A stretch of 64,000 nucleotides of DNA from Bacteroidaceae bacterium (GCA_017650045.1 JAGCFP010000003.1:1-64000); one strand, 5' to 3'. Positions 42,758 to 52,072 are shown, counted from the first letter of the stretch. The notes: generated by a model not told the origin, from the letters alone. Numbers and translations are program-made.

Positions 42758-43225
42758 CTAATTATTAAAATAATAAAGGAATGTTGCTAAGCCTTCGAGC
42801 GCTTTTTTCTTCTCTCCAAGGATGTCAATCACAAACTTGATTTCAGCCTTTGCTATACCACGCAGATTAGTGAGCGATTGGAGATCGGCTGTCATACGGA
42901 TACTCTGTCCAGAAAGAACGGCCTGTCCAAACTTCATTTTATCCATACCATAGTTCACCATCATTTTCAGGTTATTCACCTCGATGATCTGATCCCACAG
43001 ATGGGGTAACATAGAAAGCGTCAGATAACCATGCACGATAGTAGTGTGGAAAGGACTCTCTACCTTAGCACGTTCTGGGTCTATATGAATCCACTGGTGA
43101 TCAAGTGTGGCATCCGCAAACATGTTAATACGTTCTTGGGTAATCTCCACATACTCTGACACGCCTATCTGCTTGCCAACCAACTGTTCAAACTCCTCGA
43201 TATTATTAATTACTACCTTACTCAT
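42758..43225 (-). CDS. MaoC-like dehydratase
   Basis: 155 aa of hot-dog fold. The R-hydratase signature ADATLDHQWIHIDPERA contains the catalytic Asp/His pair, followed by IVHGYLTLSM. It probably hydrates an enoyl-CoA, substrate unknown. It has its own -7 element, TACTTTTG on - at 43262-43269. Confidence 0.9.
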   Translation of the reverse strand: MSKVVINNIEEFEQLVGKQIGVSEYVEITQERINMFADATLDHQWIHIDPERAKVESPFHTTIVHGYLTLSMLPHLWDQIIEVNNLKMMVNYGMDKMKFGQAVLSGQSIRMTADLQSLTNLRGIAKAEIKFVIDILGEKKKALEGLATFLYYFNN

Positions 43226-43261
43226 CGTTCTTAAATAATAAAAAAGTCATTATTTTTTGAG

Positions 43262-43312
43262 CAAAAGTACAATTTTTATCGATAAGTTGATTCATTTCCC
43301 CGCGTATTTTTG
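43262..43312. promoter_or_regulatory. Divergent promoters for the MaoC and AlbA_2 genes
   Basis: TACTTTTG on - (43262-43269) and TATTTTTG on + (43305-43312). Each lies about 30-40 bp from its gene. Confidence 0.5.
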
Positions 43313-43342
43313 TATTTTTACAACGTAAAGGAAAAAGTATCG

Positions 43343-43978
43343 ATGAGCGAGAGCGATTATATACATGCTTTGATAGCTCAGGGAGAGCACCAACAACAAG
43401 ATTTTAAGTTCGAAATCTCTGACATCTGCAAGATAGCCAAGACTCTCTCTGCCTTTGCCAACACGGATGGAGGTCGACTGCTTATTGGTGTGAAAGACAA
43501 TGGCAAGATTGCGGGTGTGCGCTCTGAGGAAGAACAATACATGATAGAAGCCGCTGCTCAAGTCTATTGCAAGCCCCATGTGGCATGCGAGATGCAAAGC
43601 TACCTCATTGAAGGACGCACGGTATTGATAGCTACCATTGAGAAAAGCGCTCACAGACCTGTCTGCGCGAAAACAGAGGATGGTAAATATCTGGCATACG
43701 TCCGCGTAAAAGATGAAAACATCCAGGCCACCCCTGTGCATCTGAATGTCTGGAAACAGGGCGATAGCCAAAAAGGTGAACTACTGGAGTTCTCTACCAG
43801 AGAACAGCGTTTGTTAGAGCTGATGAAGCAGAGCGACAAGCTTACCCTCAACCAGTATTGCAGGCGGGCCCATATCCCCTATCCTGCTGCTGTGAGGCTA
43901 ATGGCAAAGTTCATACGTTATGGCATTATCGAAGTAGCCTTTGAGGATAGGCAGTTTCGTTACAGGCTGAAAGAATGA
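43343..43978 (+). CDS. AlbA_2-domain protein
   Basis: 211 aa from MSESDYIHA (43343), after an A/G-rich stretch; the frame from 43310 begins inside the promoter. The AlbA_2 domain covers about 10-115 (QDFKFEISD; SAFANTDGGRLLIGVKDNG). The C-terminal about 70 residues form a winged-helix-like region (LTLNQYCRRAHIPYPAAVRLM). It is a likely nucleic-acid-binding regulator conserved in Bacteroidales; target unknown. It is much shorter than the cassette AlbA_2 protein and lacks the HATPase part. Confidence 0.85.
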   Translation: MSESDYIHALIAQGEHQQQDFKFEISDICKIAKTLSAFANTDGGRLLIGVKDNGKIAGVRSEEEQYMIEAAAQVYCKPHVACEMQSYLIEGRTVLIATIEKSAHRPVCAKTEDGKYLAYVRVKDENIQATPVHLNVWKQGDSQKGELLEFSTREQRLLELMKQSDKLTLNQYCRRAHIPYPAAVRLMAKFIRYGIIEVAFEDRQFRYRLKE

Positions 43979-44040
43979 ATTCTATGCCAATTGTAACAAT
44001 TTTGTAATACTATAAATTTCAGTATGCGGTTCTAATCCTT

Positions 44041-44048
44041 TATTTTTG
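44041..44048 (+). promoter_or_regulatory. Promoter -7 element of the Na/Pi operon
   Basis: TATTTTTG, 31 bp before the transporter start codon. Confidence 0.5.
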
Positions 44049-44079
44049 TCAGTAATTTGTGTTAATATAGTTAAGGTTT

Positions 44080-45807
44080 ATGGAAACAACAGGAATTATG
44101 ATGCTTGTGCTTAGGCTACTCGGTTCGCTGGCCTTGCTGATGTATGGTATGAAAACTATGAGTGATGCTCTGCAAAAGTTGGCAGGCCCCCAACTCCGCC
44201 ACGTTCTGGGAGCCATGACTACCAATCGCTTTACAGGCATGCTCACGGGTATTTTAGTCACAGCAGCGGTACAGTCATCCACAGCTACCACCGTAATGAC
44301 CGTGTCTTTCGTCAGTGCAGGATTGCTTACCTTGGCTCAAGCCATCAGTGTCATCATGGGCGCCAATATCGGAACCACCCTTACCGCGTGGATTATGTCG
44401 GCGGGCTTCTCGTTCAACATTACCGATTTTGTTTGGCCTGCTTTTGTCATAGCCATTATCCTTATATATAATAAGAAACGCCGCACCATTGGAGATTTTC
44501 TCTACGGTGTGGCTTTCATGTTCTTAGGACTGGGTACACTACGCCAAACGGGTATCGACATGCACTTGGGCGAACAACAGGCTGTGCTTGATTTCTTTGC
44601 CAGTTTCGATCCTCATAGCTTTCTCACGACCCTCACGTTCTTGATTATTGGTGGTATTCTCACCATGTGCGTGCAGTCGAGTGCCGCCGTGATGGCCATC
44701 ACCATGATACTCTGCTCCAGCGGTGTACTGCCTATCTATCAAGGTATTGCCCTCGTTATGGGTGAGAACATAGGAACCACCGTAACTTCCAATATTGTGG
44801 CACTCTCTGCGGGCACGCAAGCACGTAGAGCAGCATTGGCACACATGTTCTTTAATGTATTCGGTGTATGCTGGATATTATGTGTGTTCCAACCATTTGT
44901 GAATTTTGTCTGCTCCTTGGTAGGGTATGATGTAACCATGACTAAAGACATCGTTAGCACTGAAGTCTTTCTGGCGAATGCTGCCAAACTGAGCTTCGTG
45001 CTGGCAGCCTTCCACACCTGTTTCAATCTCATCAACACAGGTATTCTCATCTGGTTTATCCCACAGATAGAGAAATTCGTCTGCTATGTGATTAAGGCAA
45101 AGACCAATGCGGATGAAGAAGACACACGTCTACTCTACATCAGTAGTGGTATCATGAAAACTCCAGAAATTTCTGTGTTGCAAGCCCAGAAAGAAATCGC
45201 TCTGTTTGCTGTACGTATTCAGCGCATGTACAACATGGTACGTGACTTGTTCCAAATGTCAGGAGTAGAGTCTAAAGACGATGACTTTATAAAACTCTTT
45301 TCCCGCATTGAAAAGTATGAAGATATCTCCGACAATATGGAGATTGAGATTGCCCGCTATTTGGAGCAGGTCAGCGATGCCCATCTGAGTGATGAGACCA
45401 AGGCTAAGATCCGTTCTATGATGCGTCAAATCAGTGAAATAGAGAGTATCGGTGATGCCTGCTACAATTTGGCACGCACCCTTCATCGCAAGCAAGAACA
45501 GAAGAAAGTGTTTACTGATAAGCAAACTGCCGCTTTGGAACAAATCATGCAACTGACTGACGATGTCCTGACCCAGATGAACCATGTGCTTCCTGGACGT
45601 CGCGAAGAACGCTCCATCACGAAGACCAACGAGTTGGAATATCGTTTGAACGAAATGCGTGACCATCTTAAAGCAGAAAACATCAATGCCATCAACGACC
45701 GTCAATACGACTATGCTGTAGGTACCATGTTTACTGACCTCATCAATGAATGTGAGAAATTAGGCGACTATGTAGTAAACGTGGTAGAAGCCAGATTAGG
45801 TAAATAG
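44080..45807 (+). CDS. Na/Pi cotransporter with PhoU-like domain
   Basis: 575 aa. Two inverted membrane halves carry the QSS motifs of the NptA/YjbB family (TAAVQSSTATT and CVQSSAAVM), about eight helices up to residue 330. The C-terminal about 200 residues are PhoU-like helices (EYDISDNMEIEIARYLE-type segment; EIESIGDACYNLART). It moves phosphate across the inner membrane. The response regulator and histidine kinase genes follow directly, so transport and sensing are probably linked. Confidence 0.9.
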   Translation: METTGIMMLVLRLLGSLALLMYGMKTMSDALQKLAGPQLRHVLGAMTTNRFTGMLTGILVTAAVQSSTATTVMTVSFVSAGLLTLAQAISVIMGANIGTTLTAWIMSAGFSFNITDFVWPAFVIAIILIYNKKRRTIGDFLYGVAFMFLGLGTLRQTGIDMHLGEQQAVLDFFASFDPHSFLTTLTFLIIGGILTMCVQSSAAVMAITMILCSSGVLPIYQGIALVMGENIGTTVTSNIVALSAGTQARRAALAHMFFNVFGVCWILCVFQPFVNFVCSLVGYDVTMTKDIVSTEVFLANAAKLSFVLAAFHTCFNLINTGILIWFIPQIEKFVCYVIKAKTNADEEDTRLLYISSGIMKTPEISVLQAQKEIALFAVRIQRMYNMVRDLFQMSGVESKDDDFIKLFSRIEKYEDISDNMEIEIARYLEQVSDAHLSDETKAKIRSMMRQISEIESIGDACYNLARTLHRKQEQKKVFTDKQTAALEQIMQLTDDVLTQMNHVLPGRREERSITKTNELEYRLNEMRDHLKAENINAINDRQYDYAVGTMFTDLINECEKLGDYVVNVVEARLGK

Positions 45808-45824
45808 TATTTATATTGGGCACT

Positions 45825-46514
45825 ATGGAAAAGGAAAAACGGATATTAGTGATAGATGATGAACAGGATCTATGCGACATCCTGCATTTTAATCTGACAA
45901 AGGCGGGCTTTTCTTGCGAGGTGGCATTCTCCGCGGAGGAAGCACTTCAGAAGAACCCAGCGGCTTACGACTTGCTGCTACTCGATGTGATGATGCCAGG
46001 CATGTCAGGTTTCGAACTGGCCATCAAGCTGAAGGAAAACGAGTACACCAAAAACATTCCCATTATTTTCCTTACAGCCAAGGACATGGAAAAAGACATG
46101 CTCTATGGTTTCACCTTAGGAGCTGATGATTATGTGTCCAAACCTTTTTCCGTACGCGAGGTGCTTGCAAGAGTGAAGGCTGTATTACACCGTACTGAGC
46201 AGGCAACCAACAACCCACAGATCATCAACTATCGTGAACTGACAGTAGATTTGACAAGCAAGGTAGTGAAAATAAATGGAGAAATCATCGCCTTTACACG
46301 CACGGAGTTCGACCTGCTGCACATCTTGCTTAGTCACCCCATGAAGGTATTCTCTCGCCAGCAATTAATCGATGAGGTATGGCCAAGCGATGTGGTCATC
46401 TCCAATCGTACAGTGGATGTGAACATCACTCGCCTACGCAAAAAGATAGGTCCCTATGCTAACTGTATTGCCACACGACAAGGTTTCGGCTATTATTTCA
46501 GTCCTGACATATGA
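45825..46514 (+). CDS. OmpR/PhoB-type response regulator
   Basis: 229 aa from MEKEKRI (45825); a TTG at 45816 is a weaker start. Receiver domain with the phosphorylated Asp D54 (LLLDVMMPG) and the acidic pair DDE (11-13); then a winged-helix DNA-binding domain (RTEFDLLHILL; RTVDVNITRLRKKIG). It overlaps the kinase gene by 4 bp and follows the Na/Pi gene by 17 bp, hinting at a PhoB-like phosphate response. Confidence 0.93.
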   Translation: MEKEKRILVIDDEQDLCDILHFNLTKAGFSCEVAFSAEEALQKNPAAYDLLLLDVMMPGMSGFELAIKLKENEYTKNIPIIFLTAKDMEKDMLYGFTLGADDYVSKPFSVREVLARVKAVLHRTEQATNNPQIINYRELTVDLTSKVVKINGEIIAFTRTEFDLLHILLSHPMKVFSRQQLIDEVWPSDVVISNRTVDVNITRLRKKIGPYANCIATRQGFGYYFSPDI

Positions 46515-47431
46515 AAAAGCTGACGGAAGGTCATAAAATGTTTATCAGCGTGATGGTGATCTTTGTCGCCTATGCCCTGACTTTCATTCTCTTTGAAGAC
46601 TACGACCGTCATGTGTTAAGGCCATTCAGCGAAGCCAGCGACTGGCACCTGTTGCTTTTCTCCATTGTGGTAATGATAGGACTTGCCTTTCTCCTCTATC
46701 ATTATGCACGACGCATGGACGAGCGTATCAGCCGTGAGCAGAATGAAAAGGAAAGTCGGATGCGTCGCGAGCTTACACAGAACATCGCCCATGAGCTGAA
46801 GACCCCTATCGCAAGCATCATGGGATACATGGAGACTCTCCTAGAACATCCAGATATTGGACCAGAAACTGAGCGCCAGTTTATTCAGCGCACACACGCT
46901 CAAGCCAAACGACTTACCTCACTACTGCAGGACCTTTCCTTACTGAATCGCATAGACTTTGCGCCTGAGCAGATTGCCAAAGAACAGGTAAACATTGCTG
47001 AAATCGTGGAAGAAGTATCCCACGAAACGGCACTCATGCTAAGCAAGCAGGAAATGACCTTAAAGAATTTCCTTTCCAAAGAAATCTTCCTCAATGGGGA
47101 CCCTTCGTTGCTCTATGGCCTATTCCGCAACCTGTTCGACAATGCCATCCTACATGCAGGAAAAGGGACTTGCATCACTCTGAGTGCTAAAGATAATGGC
47201 AATTATTGGCAATTCACTTTCAGCGACAACGGACAAGGCATCGCTGACGAGCATCTGCCTCGCATCTTTGAACGCTTCTACAGAGTGGACAAGGGACGAA
47301 GTCGTGCTAGCGGAGGTACGGGACTTGGACTTTCCATCGTGAAGCACACAGTTGAGTTGCATGGAGGCAACATTGAGGCACAATCCTCTACTCCAAACGG
47401 ACTGCGTTTCGTCTTCACACTTCAAAAATAG
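46511..47431 (+). CDS. PhoR-type sensor histidine kinase
   Basis: 306 aa. Two membrane helices (about 10-28 and 46-64) leave a very short periplasmic loop, so it may sense membrane or partner state, perhaps through the Na/Pi transporter. HisKA box NIAHELKTPI (phospho-His H94), N box RNLFDNAILHAG, G boxes SDNGQGI and GGTGLGLSIV are intact. It pairs with the response regulator upstream. Confidence 0.92.
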   Translation: MKKLTEGHKMFISVMVIFVAYALTFILFEDYDRHVLRPFSEASDWHLLLFSIVVMIGLAFLLYHYARRMDERISREQNEKESRMRRELTQNIAHELKTPIASIMGYMETLLEHPDIGPETERQFIQRTHAQAKRLTSLLQDLSLLNRIDFAPEQIAKEQVNIAEIVEEVSHETALMLSKQEMTLKNFLSKEIFLNGDPSLLYGLFRNLFDNAILHAGKGTCITLSAKDNGNYWQFTFSDNGQGIADEHLPRIFERFYRVDKGRSRASGGTGLGLSIVKHTVELHGGNIEAQSSTPNGLRFVFTLQK

Positions 47432-47500
47432 AAGGTAGGCGGGATTCGCTACGCCCATAAAGGCAGACTGTGACTCGACGATAAAAAAGAAAGATTTCTC

Positions 47501-47531
47501 TTTGTATTTCGCTCGTCTTGCACTATATTTG
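47501..47531 (+). promoter_or_regulatory. Promoter upstream of 47558
   Basis: TTTG (47501-47504), 19 bp, TATATTTG (47524-47531): full consensus. Confidence 0.7.
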
Positions 47532-47557
47532 CACATTATTATAAAAAAAGATCAACA

Positions 47558-48187
47558 ATGAGCATATTTTCTAAACTATTCGGAAAGAAAGGCGATAACA
47601 ATCCTAAGAACAATGTGGAGGACTTCGCCTCGCTGACCAGAGTATATTTCCAGTCGGTATTAGCCTCTAACCTTGGTATTTCCAATATCCGTATTATGCC
47701 CGATTTGGCACAATTCAAACGCCTATTCAAGGTGCCCACACAGAATGGTCGCCTGGGAGTGGCTGAAAAAGCTGCCTCCAAGAAGATGCTGATGGCTGAT
47801 TACGGACTGTCTGACAATTTCTTCAAGGAGATAGATTCCTCTGTCAAGAAACATTGTCGCACCCAGAACGACATCCAGCCCTACATGTTCCTCTATCAAG
47901 GCTTCCTAAATGACCTGATGATGCTGATGAGCACCCTGATGCAGTGGAAGATCCGTATCCCATCCATCTTTAAGAGCGTCATCAAGAACGAGGTAGAGAA
48001 GAGCGTACATAAGGTATGTACCAAGATGGTTTGGAACAAGGACGACGTGCATAAGACTGCCACCAACGTACGCATGTACAAGGAGCGCTTGGGTTATAGC
48101 GAGCAGTGGATGTCTGAGTATGTCTATAACGTGCTGATGCTGGCTAAGAAAGCTCCCAAGCCCAAGGAGACAGCCGAGAAGAAGTGA
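47558..48187 (+). CDS. Conserved hypothetical protein (209 aa)
   Basis: Not recognised. The start MSIFSKLFGKKGDN resembles that of soluble Bacteroidales hypotheticals. The body is helical and charged, with no signal peptide, membrane segment or catalytic motif I can name, and the tail (KKAPKPKETAEKK) is disordered. It has its own strong promoter and abuts the uracil-DNA glycosylase-like gene, possibly sharing its transcript. Confidence 0.7.
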   Translation: MSIFSKLFGKKGDNNPKNNVEDFASLTRVYFQSVLASNLGISNIRIMPDLAQFKRLFKVPTQNGRLGVAEKAASKKMLMADYGLSDNFFKEIDSSVKKHCRTQNDIQPYMFLYQGFLNDLMMLMSTLMQWKIRIPSIFKSVIKNEVEKSVHKVCTKMVWNKDDVHKTATNVRMYKERLGYSEQWMSEYVYNVLMLAKKAPKPKETAEKK

Positions 48188-48780
48188 TGGCAGAAGTTGA
48201 GCAGCATCCCTTCGAGCCTTTTCTACCAGAAAATGCCAAGTTGCTGATGTTGGGAAGTTTCCCTCCCCAGCCTAAGCGTTGGTCGATGGATTTCTATTAT
48301 CCTAATTTTACAAACGACATGTGGCGCATCATGGGACTTATCTATTATGCAGATAAGAACCACTTTATTGTACCTGGCCAAAAGACCTTCCAGAAGGACT
48401 TGCTTATCTCCTTCCTCAAGGAACAGGGCATTGCCCTTTACGACAGTGCTACAGCCATCCGTCGCCTGCAAGACAATGCATCCGACAAGTTCTTGGAGGT
48501 AGTTACGCCCACAGACATTGATGCCCTCCTCTCCCAACTCCCACATTGCCAAGCCATCGTGACTACTGGCGAGAAAGCCACAGACACCCTCTGCGAGAAA
48601 TACGATGCAGAGAAGCCAAAGGTTGGCCACTACTCTCCTTTCCAATACCAAGGTCGAGAGCTTCGCCTCTATCGCATGCCTTCCTCCTCTCGTGCCTACC
48701 CACTTGCCTTAGAAAAGAAAGCAGCCGTCTACGCCCACATGCTGCAAGAACTGGAAATGATTAAAGATTATAATTCATAA
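48187..48780 (+). CDS. Uracil-DNA glycosylase superfamily protein
   Basis: 197 aa from the ATG at 48187 (a GTG at 48184 is in frame). LLMLGSFPPQPKRW and the later RMPSSSRAYP segment place it near the MUG/TDG-like branch of the uracil-DNA glycosylase superfamily; a base-excision repair role is inferred. Its final codons and stop (NS-TAA) come from a tandem 7-bp A/T repeat at 48771-48798. Confidence 0.78.
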   Translation: MAEVEQHPFEPFLPENAKLLMLGSFPPQPKRWSMDFYYPNFTNDMWRIMGLIYYADKNHFIVPGQKTFQKDLLISFLKEQGIALYDSATAIRRLQDNASDKFLEVVTPTDIDALLSQLPHCQAIVTTGEKATDTLCEKYDAEKPKVGHYSPFQYQGRELRLYRMPSSSRAYPLALEKKAAVYAHMLQELEMIKDYNS

Positions 48781-48798
48781 TTTATAATTCATAATTTT
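48771..48798. repeat. 7-bp tandem repeat (TAATTnn) over a stop codon
   Basis: Four units: TAATTCA, TAATTTA, TAATTCA, TAATTTT. The array supplies the stop codon of the glycosylase-like gene and runs into the -33 TTTG of the next promoter. Confidence 0.75.
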
Positions 48799-48826
48799 GT
48801 TTTACAAGTGGTTTGCATTATCTTTG
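48796..48826 (+). promoter_or_regulatory. Promoter of the LemA-like gene
   Basis: TTTG (48796-48799), 19 bp, TATCTTTG (48819-48826): full consensus, 30 bp before the start codon. Confidence 0.75.
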
Positions 48827-48856
48827 CTAGCACAAAACAATTAATTATTAAAAATT

Positions 48857-49378
48857 ATGATTACAATTATCTGTGTAATAGTAGCCCTCGTGGTACTGGT
48901 AGGCATGTATTTCTCCTACAACAACAAGGAAGTAGCCCTGCGCAAAGAGGCTGAAGCCCAGAAAGGCAAGATTGAAGGTGTCCACGACAAGATGTGGAAG
49001 GTGATTCAACAGAAAGCTGAGGTGAGCAATGAGTATCGCGAAGCTTTCGAAAAAATCTATCCAGAACTGATCTCTGGTCGCTACGCCAACGACAATGGCA
49101 ATGTGATGAAGTGGATACAGGAGTCAAATCCCAACTTTGACACCTCACTTTACAAGGATTTGCAGCAGGCTATTGAGATTCAGCGCGAATACTTCAACAA
49201 TGCACAGACCCGCATGCTCGATGTCATCAAGGAACGCGAAACCCTCCTCGAGACCTATCCTTCCAAATGGTTTATCAAGAATAAGCAGAAGATTGAGTAT
49301 GAGGTGATCTCATCCAGCGCTACTAAGGGTACCATGACCACTGGCATCGATGATGAAGTAAGCGTATTCAAGAAGTAG
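48857..49378 (+). CDS. LemA family protein
   Basis: 173 aa. An N-terminal membrane helix (about 2-20) is followed by the helical LemA-like domain (KIEGVHDKMWKVIQQKAEVS; LDVIKERETLLETYPSKWF). It lacks the usual LVxTVKGYAxHE core in a strict form, so it is a divergent member. It is 3 bp upstream of a membrane protein gene, as LemA genes often are. Function unknown. Confidence 0.78.
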   Translation: MITIICVIVALVVLVGMYFSYNNKEVALRKEAEAQKGKIEGVHDKMWKVIQQKAEVSNEYREAFEKIYPELISGRYANDNGNVMKWIQESNPNFDTSLYKDLQQAIEIQREYFNNAQTRMLDVIKERETLLETYPSKWFIKNKQKIEYEVISSSATKGTMTTGIDDEVSVFKK

Positions 49379-49381
49379 CAA

Positions 49382-50545
49382 ATGACCACTTTAGTCTATC
49401 TGCTCCCCATCCTAACCTGTGTCTTCCTCTACAGCACCTCGCCTGTGCCGTTGAGTTGGGAGTACTATGCCTGTGCCATTGGGGCTTCGTGGCTACTCAC
49501 AGCACTAGTGCACTGGATGATGTATAAGTCGCGCATTGCTGATGATGAGTTCTTAGGCTCCTACATCAGTAAGGTGGCGCATGAGGAGGCATGGGTGGAG
49601 CTGATACACTATATAGAACAAGTACCCTGCGGACGCGACAGCAAAGGCAATGTCATCTACAAGGCAGTGCCTCGTGTACGCCATGTCTTTCATCCTGAGC
49701 AATGGGAGATGTATTCCAGCTATGGCACTATCCAAAGCATCAGTCGCAGCTATTACGATCATGTGTGCAGCACATGGGGCACACCCATGAGTCGTTTGCA
49801 CTTCACTGGAGCTAACATACAGGGTGGCGTGCGCTTTGGGCAGTCGTATTCTTTTCAAGACATATTGGACGATTATCAGTCGAACACCAATCCGCTACTC
49901 GATGCCAACTTTCGAGCGCGTTTCTTCCCTCTGACAGAAGAACATGCCTATGAGAACAAGGTACGCAACTCCCACTCCATCTTCAAGTTCGAGGATATCT
50001 CCAAGAAGCATGCCAAGGAACTGGGACTTTTTGACTATCCACCTGTGAAGCAGAACTTCCAGGAGTGCATCCTGGGTCGTCAGTTCTCAGAGGAAGTGCA
50101 TCGTGCGTATGAGATGTTCAATGCCTGGTTTGGTTTCCAGCACCAGATGCATGTTTTCATCCTCTGTTTCGATGCTGCCAAAGGCATGGGCATCGCTGAG
50201 AAGCAACGCGCCTATTGGGAAGGAGGCAATCGCAACGAGTTTGTGGTTTGCTTAGGATTGGATGGCGATACTGTACGCTGGTGCCACGCATTCAGTTGGA
50301 TGGATGAACCTGTGCTCAGCGTAAAGGCAGAAGCCTACTTCCGTGAACATGAACAACTGGATCTCAATGCCTTCTGCAGCTGGTTGCAAGAGAACATCTC
50401 TTTGTGGAAGCGCAAGGATTTCCGCGACTTCGATTACCTCACTGTCTCACTTACCACCACACAAAACTATCTGCTGTTTTTCCTCACTCTGGCCATCAAT
50501 GTTGGCATTGCTGCAGTGATACTCCACAATATTGGAGTGCTATAG
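49382..50545 (+). CDS. Membrane protein of unknown function, LemA partner
   Basis: 387 aa. Two helices at the N-terminus (about 2-18 and 27-47) and one at the C-terminus (about 364-384) leave a large soluble middle facing one side. Recognisable but unassigned motifs include HEEAWVELIHY, LHFTGANIQGGVRF and GGNRNEFVVCLGLDGD. I know no domain for it. Tight linkage to the LemA-like gene suggests a membrane complex. Confidence 0.7.
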   Translation: MTTLVYLLPILTCVFLYSTSPVPLSWEYYACAIGASWLLTALVHWMMYKSRIADDEFLGSYISKVAHEEAWVELIHYIEQVPCGRDSKGNVIYKAVPRVRHVFHPEQWEMYSSYGTIQSISRSYYDHVCSTWGTPMSRLHFTGANIQGGVRFGQSYSFQDILDDYQSNTNPLLDANFRARFFPLTEEHAYENKVRNSHSIFKFEDISKKHAKELGLFDYPPVKQNFQECILGRQFSEEVHRAYEMFNAWFGFQHQMHVFILCFDAAKGMGIAEKQRAYWEGGNRNEFVVCLGLDGDTVRWCHAFSWMDEPVLSVKAEAYFREHEQLDLNAFCSWLQENISLWKRKDFRDFDYLTVSLTTTQNYLLFFLTLAINVGIAAVILHNIGVL

Positions 50546-50596
50546 TCTAAAACGAAAAAAATTGTTAATTCTCTTTCTTGTGATGCAAGGTTTTCG

Positions 50597-50604
50597 TAAT
50601 TTTG
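50597..50604 (+). promoter_or_regulatory. Promoter -7 element upstream of 50641
   Basis: TAATTTTG, 36 bp before the start codon; TTG at 50578-50580 is too close for a standard -33. Confidence 0.45.
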
Positions 50605-50640
50605 CATTTAGACAGAAGATATAACTAAAAAACCAGTGAA

Positions 50641-51048
50641 ATGAAAAAGATTAGATTTTGGAGTTTCTTTTTGACCTGCTTATTTTTGATAACCTTTGTC
50701 TCTTGCAGTGATGACAATGAAATAGATCTGAGCAGAACAGAAACTATCACGATGGCATCTGGCCTCTACACGTGGTCTGATGGAGCAGACGACTTGTTCA
50801 CCACATTTCACCTAATAAAAAGGGAAGGGAAACAGCAGTGGGAATGTTTCTATAGCGATATCAAAGGCTTCACTTTTGAAGAAGGCTATGAAACAGTGTT
50901 AGAGGTACGCATTGACCCTATTAGCAATCCTGCTGCAGATCAAGGCAACGAGCAATACACTCTGATAAAGGTTATCAGCAAAATACAGAAAGAATCAGAG
51001 AATCTTCCTGTAGGTGCAATAAAAGATCATTACACCGTCTCTCTGTAA
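50641..51048 (+). CDS. Putative lipoprotein (135 aa)
   Basis: MKKIRFWSFFLTCLFLITFVSCSDD has a hydrophobic signal and a lipobox (FVSC) followed by SDD, the Bacteroidales surface-export-like tail after Cys. The mature part is mostly beta-strand in pattern. No family recognised. A second small lipoprotein gene follows 50 bp later. Confidence 0.7.
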   Translation: MKKIRFWSFFLTCLFLITFVSCSDDNEIDLSRTETITMASGLYTWSDGADDLFTTFHLIKREGKQQWECFYSDIKGFTFEEGYETVLEVRIDPISNPAADQGNEQYTLIKVISKIQKESENLPVGAIKDHYTVSL

Positions 51049-51098
51049 TACATGGCGGATATCAAACGCATTCATAAGGATCTGAACTTTAGAGAATA

Positions 51099-51542
51099 AT
51101 GATTATGAATAAAGTACTAGCTCCTATTTATATCCTTTGTGCTTTGGGCTTTTTCGCCTCTTGCAGCAATGACTTAGACGTAAACAGGTTTATACCTAAA
51201 ATAATAGACTTATCTACACATGAGATTGGGTTTTCTGAGGAGACGGATTCCGTTGCTGTTACTGCAGCTATATCTTGGTATATAGGATATATTTATAATG
51301 AAAGCACAAAAGAATACGTTTATAAAATAAGTCCAGACAATAAAACGAAAACTATTGGTAAAGGGGCACTTAGAGGTTCGGAATTTAAGATCAATGGTCT
51401 GACTATACGTGAATACAATGACCACCATGCAGAATTTTTAGACGATGGCATGCTGCCTACAGATACGTTTACAGTATGCTGCCAATATACTCCTATGGGT
51501 TATAGACCTGAATTTATTACAATAACCAAAAGGAAGGATTGA
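51099..51542 (+). CDS. Putative lipoprotein (147 aa)
   Basis: Start at 51099 (MIMNKVLAP) or 51105 (MNKVLAP). Lipobox FASC followed by SNDLDV. The mature part carries a BACON-like opening (STHEIGFSEETDSVAVTAA) and ends with a typical ITI strand. It may be a surface-bound adhesive or binding module. Function unknown; paired with the lipoprotein gene upstream. Confidence 0.68.
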   Translation: MIMNKVLAPIYILCALGFFASCSNDLDVNRFIPKIIDLSTHEIGFSEETDSVAVTAAISWYIGYIYNESTKEYVYKISPDNKTKTIGKGALRGSEFKINGLTIREYNDHHAEFLDDGMLPTDTFTVCCQYTPMGYRPEFITITKRKD

Positions 51543-51604
51543 TTACAACCCATAAATAGGATTATTGCAATCAGTAGACTATTACATCATATAGGACTAA
51601 TTTC

Positions 51605-51667
51605 AAAGATGCAGCGTCTTTCACCTTAAAGATGCTGCATCTTTCATATCAAAGACGCAGCATCTTT
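51605..51667. repeat. Three 17-bp palindromes with 23-bp period
   Basis: AAAGATGCAGCGTCTTT, AAAGATGCTGCATCTTT and AAAGACGCAGCATCTTT at 51605, 51628 and 51651, each separated by 6 bp. Each folds on itself and also pairs with its neighbours. Confidence 0.85.
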
Positions 51668-51871
51668 GGTTCAACTATTCCTTTCAGCATAGATACCAGG
51701 TATCATCTTAAGATATTTTCAAGTTCTACAAACCTAAAACAGGGATTTTAGACAATCTATGAAAATACCATAGAGTTTTTTACACCCATATACCTATAAC
51801 TTGCATGATAACATAAATGCCCACATCGGGGAGAGCATTAATTTAACGCAAGTTTGACGAAGCAAAAGGAA

Positions 51872-51938
51872 TTCACCTTCACCCTTCACCTTATGCACTT
51901 AAGATACTTAGTGTCAATAAGTTAAGTGGGTGAAGGTA
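51872..51938. repeat. TTCACCN heptamer stretch with inverted partner
   Basis: TTCACCT-TCACCCT-TCACCTT is followed by CACTTAA, a spacer, TTAAGTG and GGGTGAAGGT, so ACCTTCACCC and CACTTAA both find inverted partners. It looks like a worn palindromic element. Confidence 0.55.
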
Positions 51939-52072
51939 AAATCACACATTCATTGTTTTTGTAAATAAACACTTATGCTCACAAATATCCACCGCTGTGA
52001 ACATTTTTGCTCATAACTATGGGCATTTTTGTCCACAGTTAGAGCACTATACTTATCGAACTCACGTTATTT

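Noticed and set aside
51605..51667. Possible short CRISPR array
   Set aside because: Units are palindromes of 17 bp with 6-bp spacers, too short and regular for repeat-spacer structure, and no cas genes are present.
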